Of a stretch of DNA of 64,000 bases, positions 24,739 to 33,445 are shown in pieces. This stretch comes from Priestia megaterium. Lineage in GTDB: Bacteria; Bacillota; Bacilli; Bacillales; Bacillaceae_H. The DNA lies in the NCBI RefSeq assembly GCF_009497655.1, contig NZ_CP023317.1:4741501-4805500 (forward strand), given 5' to 3'. Below the pieces are notes generated by a model. It had not been told where the DNA came from and searched no databases. It saw only the letters and a list, made by a program, of their open reading frames with translations. Position numbers and translations under genes: made by a program. Positions within the stretch are counted from its first letter, which is position 1. Each line of letters begins with the position of its first letter.

Positions 24739-25755
24739 TCATCCTAATAAACGATAATATAAACTTCTCGCAAATTGAATATCATTCGTTCCATGAATAA
24801 ATACACGGCCATCTTGAAAAATAACAAAGCGCTGCTCTGGAAGCTGACATGACAGAAGATATGGGTTGCGGTCTACTTTCCCTTGGTTTTTTAAACGCTT
24901 TTCCAATTCATCAAAGTTGTGTAAATGCTGCTGCGAGGGTCTGATCTGAACCGTCTCTCTGCCGCAAAGAACTTCTGTTTTAAGCTGATTTTCATACGCT
25001 AAGTACGGATATGTGCGTGCCGATCCGCAAGAAGAACATTCATAACTTTTCATTTTACCCGTCTTAAATTCAGCGTGCTGATTATTCCAGACGTCAAAAG
25101 TTAGAAATGTGTGTCGCAAAGCTTCAACGTCTCCCACTAAAATTTTTAATGCTTCGGTTATTTGATAGGCTGCCACAATTTGAACGGCTGGACTGATAAT
25201 TCCTGCTGTCTCACACGTCGCTCCTCCCACAGGCATTTTTTTCAATATGCAGTGCAGACAAGGGGTTACGTTTGGGATAACGGTATAAGTGGTGCCATAA
25301 CTCCCTACACATGAGCCGTAGATCCAAGGAACTTCATACTTATGTGACAAATCATTTAAAATAAAGCGAATGTCGAAATTGTCTGTCGCATCGATAATCA
25401 AATCAGCTGTTTGGACGATACTTTCTAAATTAGCAGGCTGAGCATCCATCACCAGCGCTTCGATTTTCACTTCTGTGTTTATTTGACGCAAACGATTTTT
25501 GGCTGCTACAGCTTTAGGCAGTTTGTTTTGCGCATCTTGTTCTGTATAAAGCTGCTGACGCTGCAGATTACTCCATTCTACATAATCACGATCTACAAGA
25601 GTCAATTTTCCAATTCCAGCACGCACGAGGGCTTCTGCACTAGCGCTGCCTAGAGCCCCTGCGCCTACAACTAAAACATGCTTACTTCTAATTTGCTGCT
25701 GCCCTTTGTTTCCAATGGGCTGGAAAAGCTGCTGACGTGAATAACGTTCTGTCAC
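24739..25755 (-). CDS. moeB: Molybdopterin synthase sulfur-carrier adenylyltransferase
   Basis: E1-like enzyme of 338 residues that adenylates the C-terminus of MoaD. The nucleotide loop VVGAGALGSASAE is near residue 30, RQQLYTEQD follows, and two CxxC pairs (CLHC near 175 and CSSC near 250) bind structural zinc. A C-terminal extension of about 80 residues after the zinc site is typical of Bacillus MoeB but lacks a recognisable rhodanese cysteine. First gene of the operon moeB-moeA-mobB-moaE-moaD and divergent from mobA. ThiF is the main alternative, but the neighbours favour MoeB. Confidence 0.87.
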   Translation of the reverse strand: MTERYSRQQLFQPIGNKGQQQIRSKHVLVVGAGALGSASAEALVRAGIGKLTLVDRDYVEWSNLQRQQLYTEQDAQNKLPKAVAAKNRLRQINTEVKIEALVMDAQPANLESIVQTADLIIDATDNFDIRFILNDLSHKYEVPWIYGSCVGSYGTTYTVIPNVTPCLHCILKKMPVGGATCETAGIISPAVQIVAAYQITEALKILVGDVEALRHTFLTFDVWNNQHAEFKTGKMKSYECSSCGSARTYPYLAYENQLKTEVLCGRETVQIRPSQQHLHNFDELEKRLKNQGKVDRNPYLLSCQLPEQRFVIFQDGRVFIHGTNDIQFARSLYYRLLG

Positions 25756-25834
25756 TCTTTTCTCTCCCTTTCTCGTTCAATCTATGACCTCACTATCTAT
25801 TCCTTCGTCAAAGATATTTCTTTAAAAACATGCT

Positions 25835-25876
25835 ATTATACACATAAAGCTAAGCTGCTTTACGGACGCTTATGTG
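25835..25876 (+). promoter_or_regulatory. mobA -10 region and adjacent palindrome
   Basis: An extended -10, TGCTATTAT with TATTAT at 25835-25840, is followed at once by CACATAAAGC (25842-25851) and GCTTATGTG (25868-25876), an inverted repeat with one bulged A. No good -35 is visible. The palindrome could be an operator at the start site or a hairpin at the 5' end of the mobA mRNA. Confidence 0.4.
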
Positions 25877-25916
25877 CATAAATATACAAATATATTTTGA
25901 TGGAGGTATTTAATAA

Positions 25917-26486
25917 ATGTCCATTGCCGGCATTGTATTAGCAGGAGGAAAATCTTCTCGCTACGGTCAACCAAAAATGTTTGAAACCTATAACAAGAAA
26001 TCATTTTACGAATATAGTATAGATGCATTAAAAGAAAATCACGTCACACCTATACTTGTGTCTACCAACCAAGATTTACTTCCTTATTTTCAAAGAAAAG
26101 ATGTTTCATTTGCAGTTGAAAAATGCCCGTATCAAGGACCTTTGTATGCAATTCATCATGCTTTAACTGCAATTGATTGCCGTGCTGAATGGTTCTTTAT
26201 TCTTTCGTGTGACATTCCTTTTGTTAATGCTGAGTTTGTTCATAATATGATTACCCTAACTCAGGCGAACTCAGCTGATATTGTTCTTCCTGTTCAGCCA
26301 AATCACATGCACCCGCTTCTAGCCCTCTATCACCGTAGAACGCTTCCTCTTATTGACCAACTCGTTACACAAGGTGAAAGAAGGCTTACAGGATTGTTGA
26401 ATCAGGCAAACGTCCTTCGCGTGCCTTTTTCAGCAGAAGATCCTACTTTTATAAATGTGAATCATCGCAGTGATTGGCATTTATAA
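25917..26486 (+). CDS. mobA: Molybdenum cofactor guanylyltransferase
   Basis: Transfers GMP from GTP to Mo-molybdopterin. The 189-residue protein has the nucleotidyltransferase signature LAGGKSSRYGQPK at residues 8-20, FFILSCDIPFVN with the metal-binding Asp near residue 101, and a C-terminal INVNHRSDW, where NxNxxxD is the family end motif (usually NINTPED). Single gene, divergent from moeB, convergent with moaA. Length is normal for MobA. Confidence 0.9.
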   Translation: MSIAGIVLAGGKSSRYGQPKMFETYNKKSFYEYSIDALKENHVTPILVSTNQDLLPYFQRKDVSFAVEKCPYQGPLYAIHHALTAIDCRAEWFFILSCDIPFVNAEFVHNMITLTQANSADIVLPVQPNHMHPLLALYHRRTLPLIDQLVTQGERRLTGLLNQANVLRVPFSAEDPTFINVNHRSDWHL

Positions 26487-26499
26487 GGCTTTTTTTGAA

Positions 26500-27525
26500 T
26501 TATCCACCAATATGAGACATTTCCACTTTCTCAGCGCCTTGGACCTGTCTTCCGTTAGCCCGCTCATCTGAGTAACGATCTTTCCGATGATTCCAGATAT
26601 CAGAAATGGTGTCACAAACAGTATGATCAGATGCTTGTGATCGTATCAGTTTCCGGAGGTCGTACCCTTTTGACGCAAACAAGCAGGTATAGAGCTTTCC
26701 TTCAGCCGATACTCTTGCGCGTGAACAAGTCGAACAGAATGAATCTGTCACGGATGAAATGATACCAATTTCCTCTTCTGTCCCAACATACCGATACCTG
26801 GTAGCTACTTCTCCCGTGTAATGAGGCGGAATTTCTTCAAGAGGCATTTCTTGTCCAACTATATCAAGAATTTGTTTCTTTGTTATAACCTCATCCATTT
26901 TCCATCCGTTTGAATTTCCAACATCCATGTATTCAATAAAGCGCAGCGTATGTTTTTTGCCTTTAAAATATTGGGCTATCGGAAGGATATCCTGCTCGTT
27001 CTTGCCTTTTTGGACAACCATGTTTATTTTGACTGAAATCCCCGCAAGAGCTGCTGCCTCTATTCCTTCTAACACTCGTTTGACGCTTCCTCGATTTCCG
27101 TTCAGCTCTTGAAATCTCACTTCATCAAGCGAGTCTAAGCTGACGGTTACTCTTGATAATCCCGCTTTTGATAAGGCTTCTGCATGCTTCTTTAACAGTG
27201 AGCCGTTTGTTGTTATGGCAATATCATCTATACCCTCAATTTGCTTCAGACGATTGATTAGATCTGGCAAGCCTTTTCTTAGCAGTGGCTCTCCTCCCGT
27301 TATACGCACTTTTTTTACTCCTAGCGATGCGAATAATCTCGTGAGTCTCTCTAATTCATCAAACGAAAGAATATTTTCGGCAGGTAAAAATGGATAGTCT
27401 GCCCCAAAAATTTCTTCAGGCATACAATATCGACAGCGAAAGTTACAGCGATCTGTTACGGACAAACGCAAGTCTCGTAAAGGGCGCTTTAACGTATCAA
27501 CTATAGTGTATGACATCTGCCTCAT
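26500..27525 (-). CDS. moaA: GTP 3',8-cyclase (MoaA)
   Basis: Radical-SAM enzyme for the first step of molybdopterin synthesis, GTP to 3',8-cH2GTP. The N-terminal cluster motif CNFRCRYC supplies Cys27, Cys31 and Cys34; the C-terminal second cluster has C-x2-C-x13-C around CSTCSRAR. The last two residues are Gly-Gly, needed for activity in the family. 341 residues. A second ATG at 27516 (MSYTIVDT) is an alternative start, better spaced from GAGGAG. It follows fdhD in the same orientation. MoaC, which acts next, is not encoded in the window. Confidence 0.93.
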   Translation of the reverse strand: MRQMSYTIVDTLKRPLRDLRLSVTDRCNFRCRYCMPEEIFGADYPFLPAENILSFDELERLTRLFASLGVKKVRITGGEPLLRKGLPDLINRLKQIEGIDDIAITTNGSLLKKHAEALSKAGLSRVTVSLDSLDEVRFQELNGNRGSVKRVLEGIEAAALAGISVKINMVVQKGKNEQDILPIAQYFKGKKHTLRFIEYMDVGNSNGWKMDEVITKKQILDIVGQEMPLEEIPPHYTGEVATRYRYVGTEEEIGIISSVTDSFCSTCSRARVSAEGKLYTCLFASKGYDLRKLIRSQASDHTVCDTISDIWNHRKDRYSDERANGRQVQGAEKVEMSHIGG

Positions 27526-27560
27526 CTCTCCTCTCTAGCTGTCAGCTTCTCCACAGCAGA

Positions 27561-28358
27561 TTAACTTTCTCTTAAAATTCTTTCCGGGCATGTATAAATA
27601 TTCAACGAATCACTTCGGATAAACCCTACCGTTGTAATTCTCAATTCTTCTGCTAGATTTAAAGCAAGTTCAGTCGGAGCGGATTTTGAAAGAACCACTT
27701 CACACCCGATCTTCGCTACTTTCAACAAAATTTCTGAAGAAATACGGCCGCTGAAAACGACTACTTTATCCCTAATTGAAATATGGTGTTTTAAGCAATA
27801 CCCATATAGTTTATCTAGAGCATTATGCCTGCCAATGTCCATTCTGCTAAGCATGAAACCATTTTTATCACAAATGGCAGCGTTATGAACGCCACCCGTT
27901 TCTTGAAACGTAGCAGCAGATTGCTGCAGCTTATTCATGAGTTGAAAACAATCCTTAATTGAAAGTTCTACCGATATATCATTCATTTTTTTAGCAGTCA
28001 GCGCATCATTTATAAAGACAAACCCTTGTCTGCTCGCCCCGCAGCAAGACGTGATATATCGTTTATTTTGAAGGTTTTGAAAATACGGGTTTAATTTATC
28101 TATTGTAACATGAACATACCCTTCTTTTTCTTGAACCCATATGTTTTTAATGTCTTTGTATTCTCGAATAACCCCTTCAGATGCTAAATAGCCAATTACC
28201 ATATCTTCAATGTATTGAGGGCTACATACCATCGTGACAAACTCTTCTTCATTAATTTTCACAGTCACAGGAAACTCCGTTACAATTTTATCTTCCACGC
28301 TTTCCATTTCACCATTTTTAAATCTAAGAACTGTACGCTTCTTAACGGTCGAATTCAT
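27561..28358 (-). CDS. fdhD: Formate dehydrogenase sulfurtransferase FdhD
   Basis: Transfers sulfur from a cysteine desulfurase to the Mo-bisMGD cofactor, needed for formate dehydrogenase activity. The 265-residue protein has the conserved Cys pair in YITSCCGASRQG near residue 105, a GRHNALDKLYGY motif near 175 and VFSGRISSEILLK near 200. It is between yrhF and moaA and close to the divergent formate dehydrogenase gene, as in B. subtilis, where fdhD lies in the yrh region context. Confidence 0.92.
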   Translation of the reverse strand: MNSTVKKRTVLRFKNGEMESVEDKIVTEFPVTVKINEEEFVTMVCSPQYIEDMVIGYLASEGVIREYKDIKNIWVQEKEGYVHVTIDKLNPYFQNLQNKRYITSCCGASRQGFVFINDALTAKKMNDISVELSIKDCFQLMNKLQQSAATFQETGGVHNAAICDKNGFMLSRMDIGRHNALDKLYGYCLKHHISIRDKVVVFSGRISSEILLKVAKIGCEVVLSKSAPTELALNLAEELRITTVGFIRSDSLNIYTCPERILRES

Positions 28359-28373
28359 GTGATGTCTCCTTTT

Positions 28374-28718
28374 TTAAATAATGTTTTTATCAAAAACAAA
28401 TACGGAAACCGCTATATTTTCTTTTATTTTCATATCTGAAAATAAATTAACCAGCTTTGCTCCTACCAATTCTTCTAGCCCTTCCGGCGGATTCGATGCA
28501 TATACATCTTGAATCATTTTTGTTCGAGCTAAATGAACCATGTCACACCCTTCAGAAGTGCTTGCAATAAATGTTTCTGTCGGAGTTAAATTTCCATACA
28601 GTGTTGAGACAGCCATATTTTCAACAAAAACCGTATGTATTCTTTCCGGTCCTTTTCCAAATAAATCTTTTCGAAGCTTCCGAATAATATCATTAAATTC
28701 ATGAATTGTTTTTGACAT
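28374..28718 (-). CDS. yrhF: DUF2294 protein (YrhF-like)
   Basis: A 114-residue protein of the DUF2294 family: GKGPERIHTVFVENMAVSTLYGNLTPTE is the family core (key parts GKGPE and LTPTE). B. subtilis YrhF, next to the formate dehydrogenase gene yrhE, belongs to the same family. I start at ATG 28718 (MSKTIHEF) because family members begin there; an ATG at 28757 with TAGGA upstream would add 13 residues. Function unknown; position before fdhD suggests a role in maturation or regulation of formate dehydrogenase. Divergent from fdhA. Confidence 0.75.
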   Translation of the reverse strand: MSKTIHEFNDIIRKLRKDLFGKGPERIHTVFVENMAVSTLYGNLTPTETFIASTSEGCDMVHLARTKMIQDVYASNPPEGLEELVGAKLVNLFSDMKIKENIAVSVFVFDKNII

Positions 28719-28858
28719 AATCAACGCTCTCCCACCGATTAAAATTAAATTGTGCATTTTATTCCTACAGTTTTTTTATCATAAATCAACACTTCAAAAA
28801 ATAAAAGCCTAAAATCTTTGCAGCAAAACTTTTGAAGAGAGTTGGGTATTTAAAAAAG

Positions 28859-29060
28859 TTGTGCATTTAAAAACGTAGCGATATAATTATAAATAACCGA
28901 GATGGAATAATAATAATAATGAATTGTTATTACTCTATCACTTTTTCTTAACGATATAAATGGGCCGGATTGGCATATTAGTAAGACCTGCTAGTAAACT
29001 ATTCCACCATGATTGCACTTCCCTTATTTAATTAGGCATGTGTATTCATGGTGGTTTTTT
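28859..29060 (+). promoter_or_regulatory. fdhA promoter and long attenuator-like leader
   Basis: -35 TTGTGC (28859-28864) and a perfect -10 TATAAT (28882-28887) with 17 bp spacing predict a start near 28894, about 190 nt before the ATG. The leader contains an A/T-rich imperfect hairpin (about 28901-28944), a TATTAG/CTAGTA stem (about 28976-28995) and finally CCACCATGA (29004-29012) pairing with TCATGGTGG (29046-29054), followed by T6GT4. This last element is an intrinsic terminator ending about 20 nt before AAGGAGG, so regulated read-through is expected. I do not recognise a known riboswitch class. Confidence 0.65.
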
Positions 29061-29084
29061 GTTTTATATAAAGGAGGAAAACAA

Positions 29085-32024
29085 ATGAGTCGTGAAATCA
29101 TCACTGTTCATATAAATGGCAACGAATACAAGGCAGCTTCAGGTTCTACCATACTCGAAATTATTAACCAGCAAAACATCGAGCATCCTCAGATTTGTTA
29201 TGTGCCTGAAGTAGACCCTATTCAAACTTGTGACACATGTATTGTTGAAATGAATGGCGAGTTAGTTCGTTCTTGTTCTACAAAAGCTGAAAACGGCATG
29301 AAGATTGAATTACAATCAGCACCCGCAAAAGCGGCACAGACGGAAGCAATGGATCGCTTATTAGAAAATCATTTGCTATACTGCACCGTTTGCGATAATA
29401 ACAACGGAAACTGTAAATTACATAATACAGCCGAAATGATGGAGATTGAACATCAAAAATACCCCTATACGCCAAAGGCCTCAGAGGATGAAGTCGATAT
29501 GTCTCATCCGTTTTACCGTTATGACCCTAATCAATGCATTGCTTGTGGACAATGTGTAGAGGTTTGTCAAAATCTTCAAGTTAATGAAACGCTCTCTATC
29601 GACTGGGAAGCGAAACGTCCCCGCGTTCTCTGGGATGATGGTGTAGCAATCAATGAATCTTCTTGTGTGAGCTGCGGTCAATGTGTAACAGTATGCCCTT
29701 GTAATGCCTTAATGGAAAAATCTATGCTCGGAGAAGCTGGATTCATGACCGGACTTCCAAAAAGCGTTTTGAATCCAATGATTGATTTAGTTAAAGAAGT
29801 GGAACCAGGGTACAGCGGAATTTTTGCTGTTTCAGAGGTGGAAGCAGCTATGCGTGAAACTCGGACGAAAAAAACAAAAACCGTCTGTACATTTTGCGGA
29901 GTTGGATGTTCATTTGAAGTGTGGACAAAAGGCCGCGAAATCCTTAAAGTTCAACCTAGCTCAGATGCTCCCGCAAACGCTATTTCAACCTGTGTGAAAG
30001 GAAAATTCGGCTGGGATTTTGTAAACTCTGAAAAACGTATTACTAAGCCTTTAATCCGAAAAAATGGCGCATTTGTAGAGTCATCATGGGAAGAAGCGCT
30101 CGATTTAGTAGCAAGCAGGTTAAACTCTATCAATCAGCAGTACGGACATGGATCCGTTGGTTTTATCTCTTCTTCTAAGATTACAAACGAAGAAAACTAT
30201 GTTATTCAAAAGCTGGCTCGCCAAATGTTTGAAACAAATGACGTAGACAACTGTTCTCGCTACTGTCAGTCTCCTGCAACCGATGGATTATTTCGAACAG
30301 TCGGAATGGGAGGCGATGCCGGCACGATAAAAGACATCGCAAAAGCTGGACTGGTTATCATCGTTGGAGCTAACCCTGCCGAAGGTCACCCTGTATTAGC
30401 AACTCGTATCAAACGCGCGCATAAGCTTCATGACCAAAAACTAATCGTCGCAGATTTGCGCAAAAACGAAATGGCTGAACGCTCTGACATTTTTATCAGT
30501 CCAAAACAAGGTACGGACCAAGTATGGCTAATGGCTGTAACAAAATACATGATTGATCAAGGATGGCACAACGAAAAATTCATCCAAGAAAACGTCAACT
30601 ATTTTGAAGACTTTAACTCTTTGCTTGAAAAGTACACACTTGAATATGCTGAACAAATTACGGGTATTTCAGCAGCAACACTCATTCAAATAGCTGAAAT
30701 GATTCGAGACGCCGATGGAACCTGTGTGCTGTGGGGTATGGGCGTGACGCAAAATACAGGAGGCTCTGATACATCAGCGGCTATCTCAAACCTGTTGCTT
30801 GCTACTGGAAACTATCGACGCCCTGGTGCAGGCGCTTATCCACTCCGAGGCCACAATAACGTGCAAGGCGCATGCGATATGGGAACTCTTCCCGCTTGGC
30901 TTCCAGGTTATCAGCACGTCACGGACTCAGTCGCTCGAGAAAAATTTGAAAAAGCATACGGCGTGAAAATTAAAGACAAGCCGGGTCTTGATAATATCCA
31001 AATGCTTCATTCAATTGATGAAGGAAAAATGAAAGCTATGTACCTTGTAGGAGAAGATATGGCTCTTGTCGATTCGAACGCTAATCACGTACACGAAATA
31101 TTATCAAATCTAGATTTTTTTGTTGTCCAAGACATTTTCCTTTCAAGAACGGCTCAATATGCTGATGTTGTACTCCCTGCTGTTCCTTCTCTTGAAAAAG
31201 ACGGAACGTTTACCAATACGGAGCGACGCGTACAAAGATTGTATCAAGCATTGCCAACGCTTGGTGATTCGAAGCCGGATTGGTGGATTGTTCAAGAGAT
31301 TGCAAACCGCTTAGGTGCAAATTGGACGTATACACACCCTGGTGACATCTTTTCAGAAATGGCTAGTCTATCACCTCTGTTCAGCCAAGCCAGCTACGAA
31401 AACCTTGAAGGCTGGGATAGCTTCTTATGGGGGAGCTTAGAGGGGAAAAGCACGCCTTTACTTTACGTCGATGGGTTTAATTTCCCAGATAAAAAAGCGC
31501 GCTTTGCTTTATCAGATTGGGTTCTTCCTGCTGAATTTTCAGAGGAATATGATTTGAACATTAATAACGGACGAATGTTAGAACATTTTCATGAAGGGAA
31601 TATGACCAATAAATCGAGCGGTATTCAATCAAAGGTACCGGAAGTATTTGTAGAAATTTCACCTCAGCTTGCCAAGGAGCGTGAAATTGAAGACGGTTCG
31701 CTTGTCAGATTAATCTCACCGTTTGGAGCAGTAAAAGTACAGGCATTAATTACAGAGCGAGTAAAAGCAAATGAGCTGTATCTTCCGATGCACTCCGTTC
31801 ATAAAGATTCGGCTATTAACTTCTTGACGGGGCCTGCAGTAGACCAACGAACAAATACGCCGGCTTACAAACAAACAAAAGTACGGATGGAAGTATTAAG
31901 CAAAGGTGGAAAAACGCCTTTACCGTCTACAAATCCGCGTAACAAAAAACGTCATCCTCAAAATGGGGTCGAGGTTCAGCGTAAATGGAATCGTCCTGGC
32001 TACGTCCATTTAACAAGTAAATAG
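29085..32024 (+). CDS. fdhA: NAD-linked-type formate dehydrogenase, alpha subunit
   Basis: Molybdenum or tungsten bis-MGD enzyme oxidising formate to CO2, 979 residues, with all electron-transfer domains fused. In order: [2Fe-2S] ferredoxin domain (CYVPEVDPIQTCDTC, residues about 30-60), a His-Cys3 cluster region (HLLYCTVCDNNNGNC), two 4Fe-4S motifs (CIACGQCVEVC and CVSCGQCVTVC), an N-terminal CTFCGVGC cluster of the catalytic domain, and the molybdopterin domains. The active-site residue is Cys394 in SRYCQSPA, so this is a non-selenium enzyme. ATG 29085 follows AAGGAGG; the longer frame upstream crosses the terminator. No beta subunit (NADH:quinone type) is adjacent; B. subtilis YrhE and YjgC are arranged the same way. 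Confidence 0.93.
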   Translation: MSREIITVHINGNEYKAASGSTILEIINQQNIEHPQICYVPEVDPIQTCDTCIVEMNGELVRSCSTKAENGMKIELQSAPAKAAQTEAMDRLLENHLLYCTVCDNNNGNCKLHNTAEMMEIEHQKYPYTPKASEDEVDMSHPFYRYDPNQCIACGQCVEVCQNLQVNETLSIDWEAKRPRVLWDDGVAINESSCVSCGQCVTVCPCNALMEKSMLGEAGFMTGLPKSVLNPMIDLVKEVEPGYSGIFAVSEVEAAMRETRTKKTKTVCTFCGVGCSFEVWTKGREILKVQPSSDAPANAISTCVKGKFGWDFVNSEKRITKPLIRKNGAFVESSWEEALDLVASRLNSINQQYGHGSVGFISSSKITNEENYVIQKLARQMFETNDVDNCSRYCQSPATDGLFRTVGMGGDAGTIKDIAKAGLVIIVGANPAEGHPVLATRIKRAHKLHDQKLIVADLRKNEMAERSDIFISPKQGTDQVWLMAVTKYMIDQGWHNEKFIQENVNYFEDFNSLLEKYTLEYAEQITGISAATLIQIAEMIRDADGTCVLWGMGVTQNTGGSDTSAAISNLLLATGNYRRPGAGAYPLRGHNNVQGACDMGTLPAWLPGYQHVTDSVAREKFEKAYGVKIKDKPGLDNIQMLHSIDEGKMKAMYLVGEDMALVDSNANHVHEILSNLDFFVVQDIFLSRTAQYADVVLPAVPSLEKDGTFTNTERRVQRLYQALPTLGDSKPDWWIVQEIANRLGANWTYTHPGDIFSEMASLSPLFSQASYENLEGWDSFLWGSLEGKSTPLLYVDGFNFPDKKARFALSDWVLPAEFSEEYDLNINNGRMLEHFHEGNMTNKSSGIQSKVPEVFVEISPQLAKEREIEDGSLVRLISPFGAVKVQALITERVKANELYLPMHSVHKDSAINFLTGPAVDQRTNTPAYKQTKVRMEVLSKGGKTPLPSTNPRNKKRHPQNGVEVQRKWNRPGYVHLTSK

Positions 32025-32035
32025 GAGGAGAAAAG

Positions 32036-32515
32036 ATGGCACAACCTATTACAGAAATTAAAAAGCCTCTTCCAAGCGAGGAAGAAAAAAAACAGCAAAA
32101 ATTAGAAGACTTGACTTCCCTGCTGGCAGATAATGAAGAAGCGCTGAATCGTATTCTCGGTATTGTCGGAGAACTTAACGACATGGGTGTTCTTGAAGCT
32201 GCTGATTCAATGATTCAAGCAAAAGAAAAAATCTCAAAAATTGCGCTTCATCAAATTTCTAGAGAACCCGTAACCAATTTAATTAATACCCTTATGGGTG
32301 CAAGCAGCGGTTTGATGAAGGCAGACCCAGAGGTAACCGCTAAACTTGTGAACAGTGCAACAGCTGGTATGAACGAAGCAAATGAATATGTAAAAACAGG
32401 AAAAAAAGTAAGTGCGTTAGCTCTTATAAAAGCGCTAAATGATCCAGATGTTAATCGTGCAATTGGATTTGGACTTCACTTTTTAAAAGGAATGGGCAAA
32501 GCGTTGGAAGAGTAA
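32036..32515 (+). CDS. yrhD: DUF1641 formate dehydrogenase partner (YrhD-like)
   Basis: A 159-residue helical protein, 11 bp downstream of fdhA and in its operon. DUF1641 members contain NLINTLMGASSG and the glycine-rich end GFGLHFLKGMGKALEE, both seen here; the N-terminus is a charged coiled-coil-like segment. Members are strictly linked to this kind of formate dehydrogenase (YrhD/YrhE, YjgD/YjgC in B. subtilis) and are probably an accessory subunit. No metal-binding cysteines. Confidence 0.85.
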   Translation: MAQPITEIKKPLPSEEEKKQQKLEDLTSLLADNEEALNRILGIVGELNDMGVLEAADSMIQAKEKISKIALHQISREPVTNLINTLMGASSGLMKADPEVTAKLVNSATAGMNEANEYVKTGKKVSALALIKALNDPDVNRAIGFGLHFLKGMGKALEE

Positions 32516-32520
32516 ATAAG

Positions 32521-32561
32521 ACAGCGACTTGAAAGTTTTTTCCCTTTCAAGTCGCTGTTTT
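32521..32561 (+). terminator. Terminator of the fdhA operon
   Basis: Perfect 15-bp stem ACAGCGACTTGAAAG / CTTTCAAGTCGCTGT followed by TTTTCTTTTT. Confidence 0.88.
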
Positions 32562-32640
32562 CTTTTTAGGAAGTCCCTTTCTAAGTGAACGTGATATAGT
32601 TATACTAAATTGCTCTACTAAAACTAATTGAGGTGACACG

Positions 32641-33438
32641 ATGCAACAATACTTTAAACCCTTATTCGCACTATTATTTTTAATTATGTTTACTGCTGCT
32701 TGTTCGAACGGAACAAATACGAGTCAATCAGCGGCTCAGTACCAAAACGTCAGCTTAACGATATCCGCTGCAGCCAGCTTAAAAGATGCGCTTACTGATA
32801 TTCAAAAGCAATATGAAACAAAGCATCCGAATGTCGACTTAAAATTTAATTTTGGGGCTTCAGGCTCGCTGCAACAGCAAATCGAAAACGGCGCACCGGC
32901 TGATTTGTTTTTTTCAGCAGCGGAAGATAAGTTTGATGCACTGGTAAAGTCGGGAGTTATTTCTAAAGAAAATGGAACTGACTTGGTTGGCAACGACCTT
33001 GTGCTTATCGTCCCAAAGAATAATTCGGCTGCCATCAAAAATTTTGAAGATCTATCAAAGCCTGCTGTTCAAAAAATTGCACTTGGCATACCGGAATCCG
33101 TTCCTGCCGGACAGTATGCAAAAGAGACTTTTGAACACATGAATCTGTGGAAAAACGTTGAGCCTAAAACCGTCTATGCAAAAGACGTACGCCAGGTGCT
33201 TTCCTATGTGGAGACAGGAAACGTTGAAGCTGGAGTTGTTTATAAAACCGATGCGTTGATTTCAAAAAAAGTGAAGATTGTAGCCACTGCAGATCATAGC
33301 ACTCACAAACCAATTGTATATCCTGTAGGCGTTATTAAGGATTCGAAACATCCACAAGAAGCCAAGGATTTTTATCAATTTTTACAAAGTAAGACGGCTC
33401 TTAACACGTTTAAAAAATACGGTTTCACTGCGAATTGA
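32641..33438 (+). CDS. modA: Molybdate-binding lipoprotein
   Basis: Extracytoplasmic receptor for molybdate/tungstate, 265 residues. A short signal peptide ends in TAAC with lipid-modified Cys21. The mature part has the ModA signature SAAASLKDALTDI near residue 41, FNFGASGSLQQQI, GAPADLFFSA and ESVPAGQYAKE, which hold the oxyanion. It lies 8 bp before modB. Providing Mo for the cofactor genes and formate dehydrogenase next door is the obvious purpose. Confidence 0.92.
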   Translation: MQQYFKPLFALLFLIMFTAACSNGTNTSQSAAQYQNVSLTISAAASLKDALTDIQKQYETKHPNVDLKFNFGASGSLQQQIENGAPADLFFSAAEDKFDALVKSGVISKENGTDLVGNDLVLIVPKNNSAAIKNFEDLSKPAVQKIALGIPESVPAGQYAKETFEHMNLWKNVEPKTVYAKDVRQVLSYVETGNVEAGVVYKTDALISKKVKIVATADHSTHKPIVYPVGVIKDSKHPQEAKDFYQFLQSKTALNTFKKYGFTAN

Positions 33439-33445
33439 GACTGCT

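Noticed and set aside
29013-29084. 24-residue N-terminal extension of formate dehydrogenase
   Set aside because: It would start before the leader terminator hairpin and has no ribosome binding site, while ATG 29085 has AAGGAGG.
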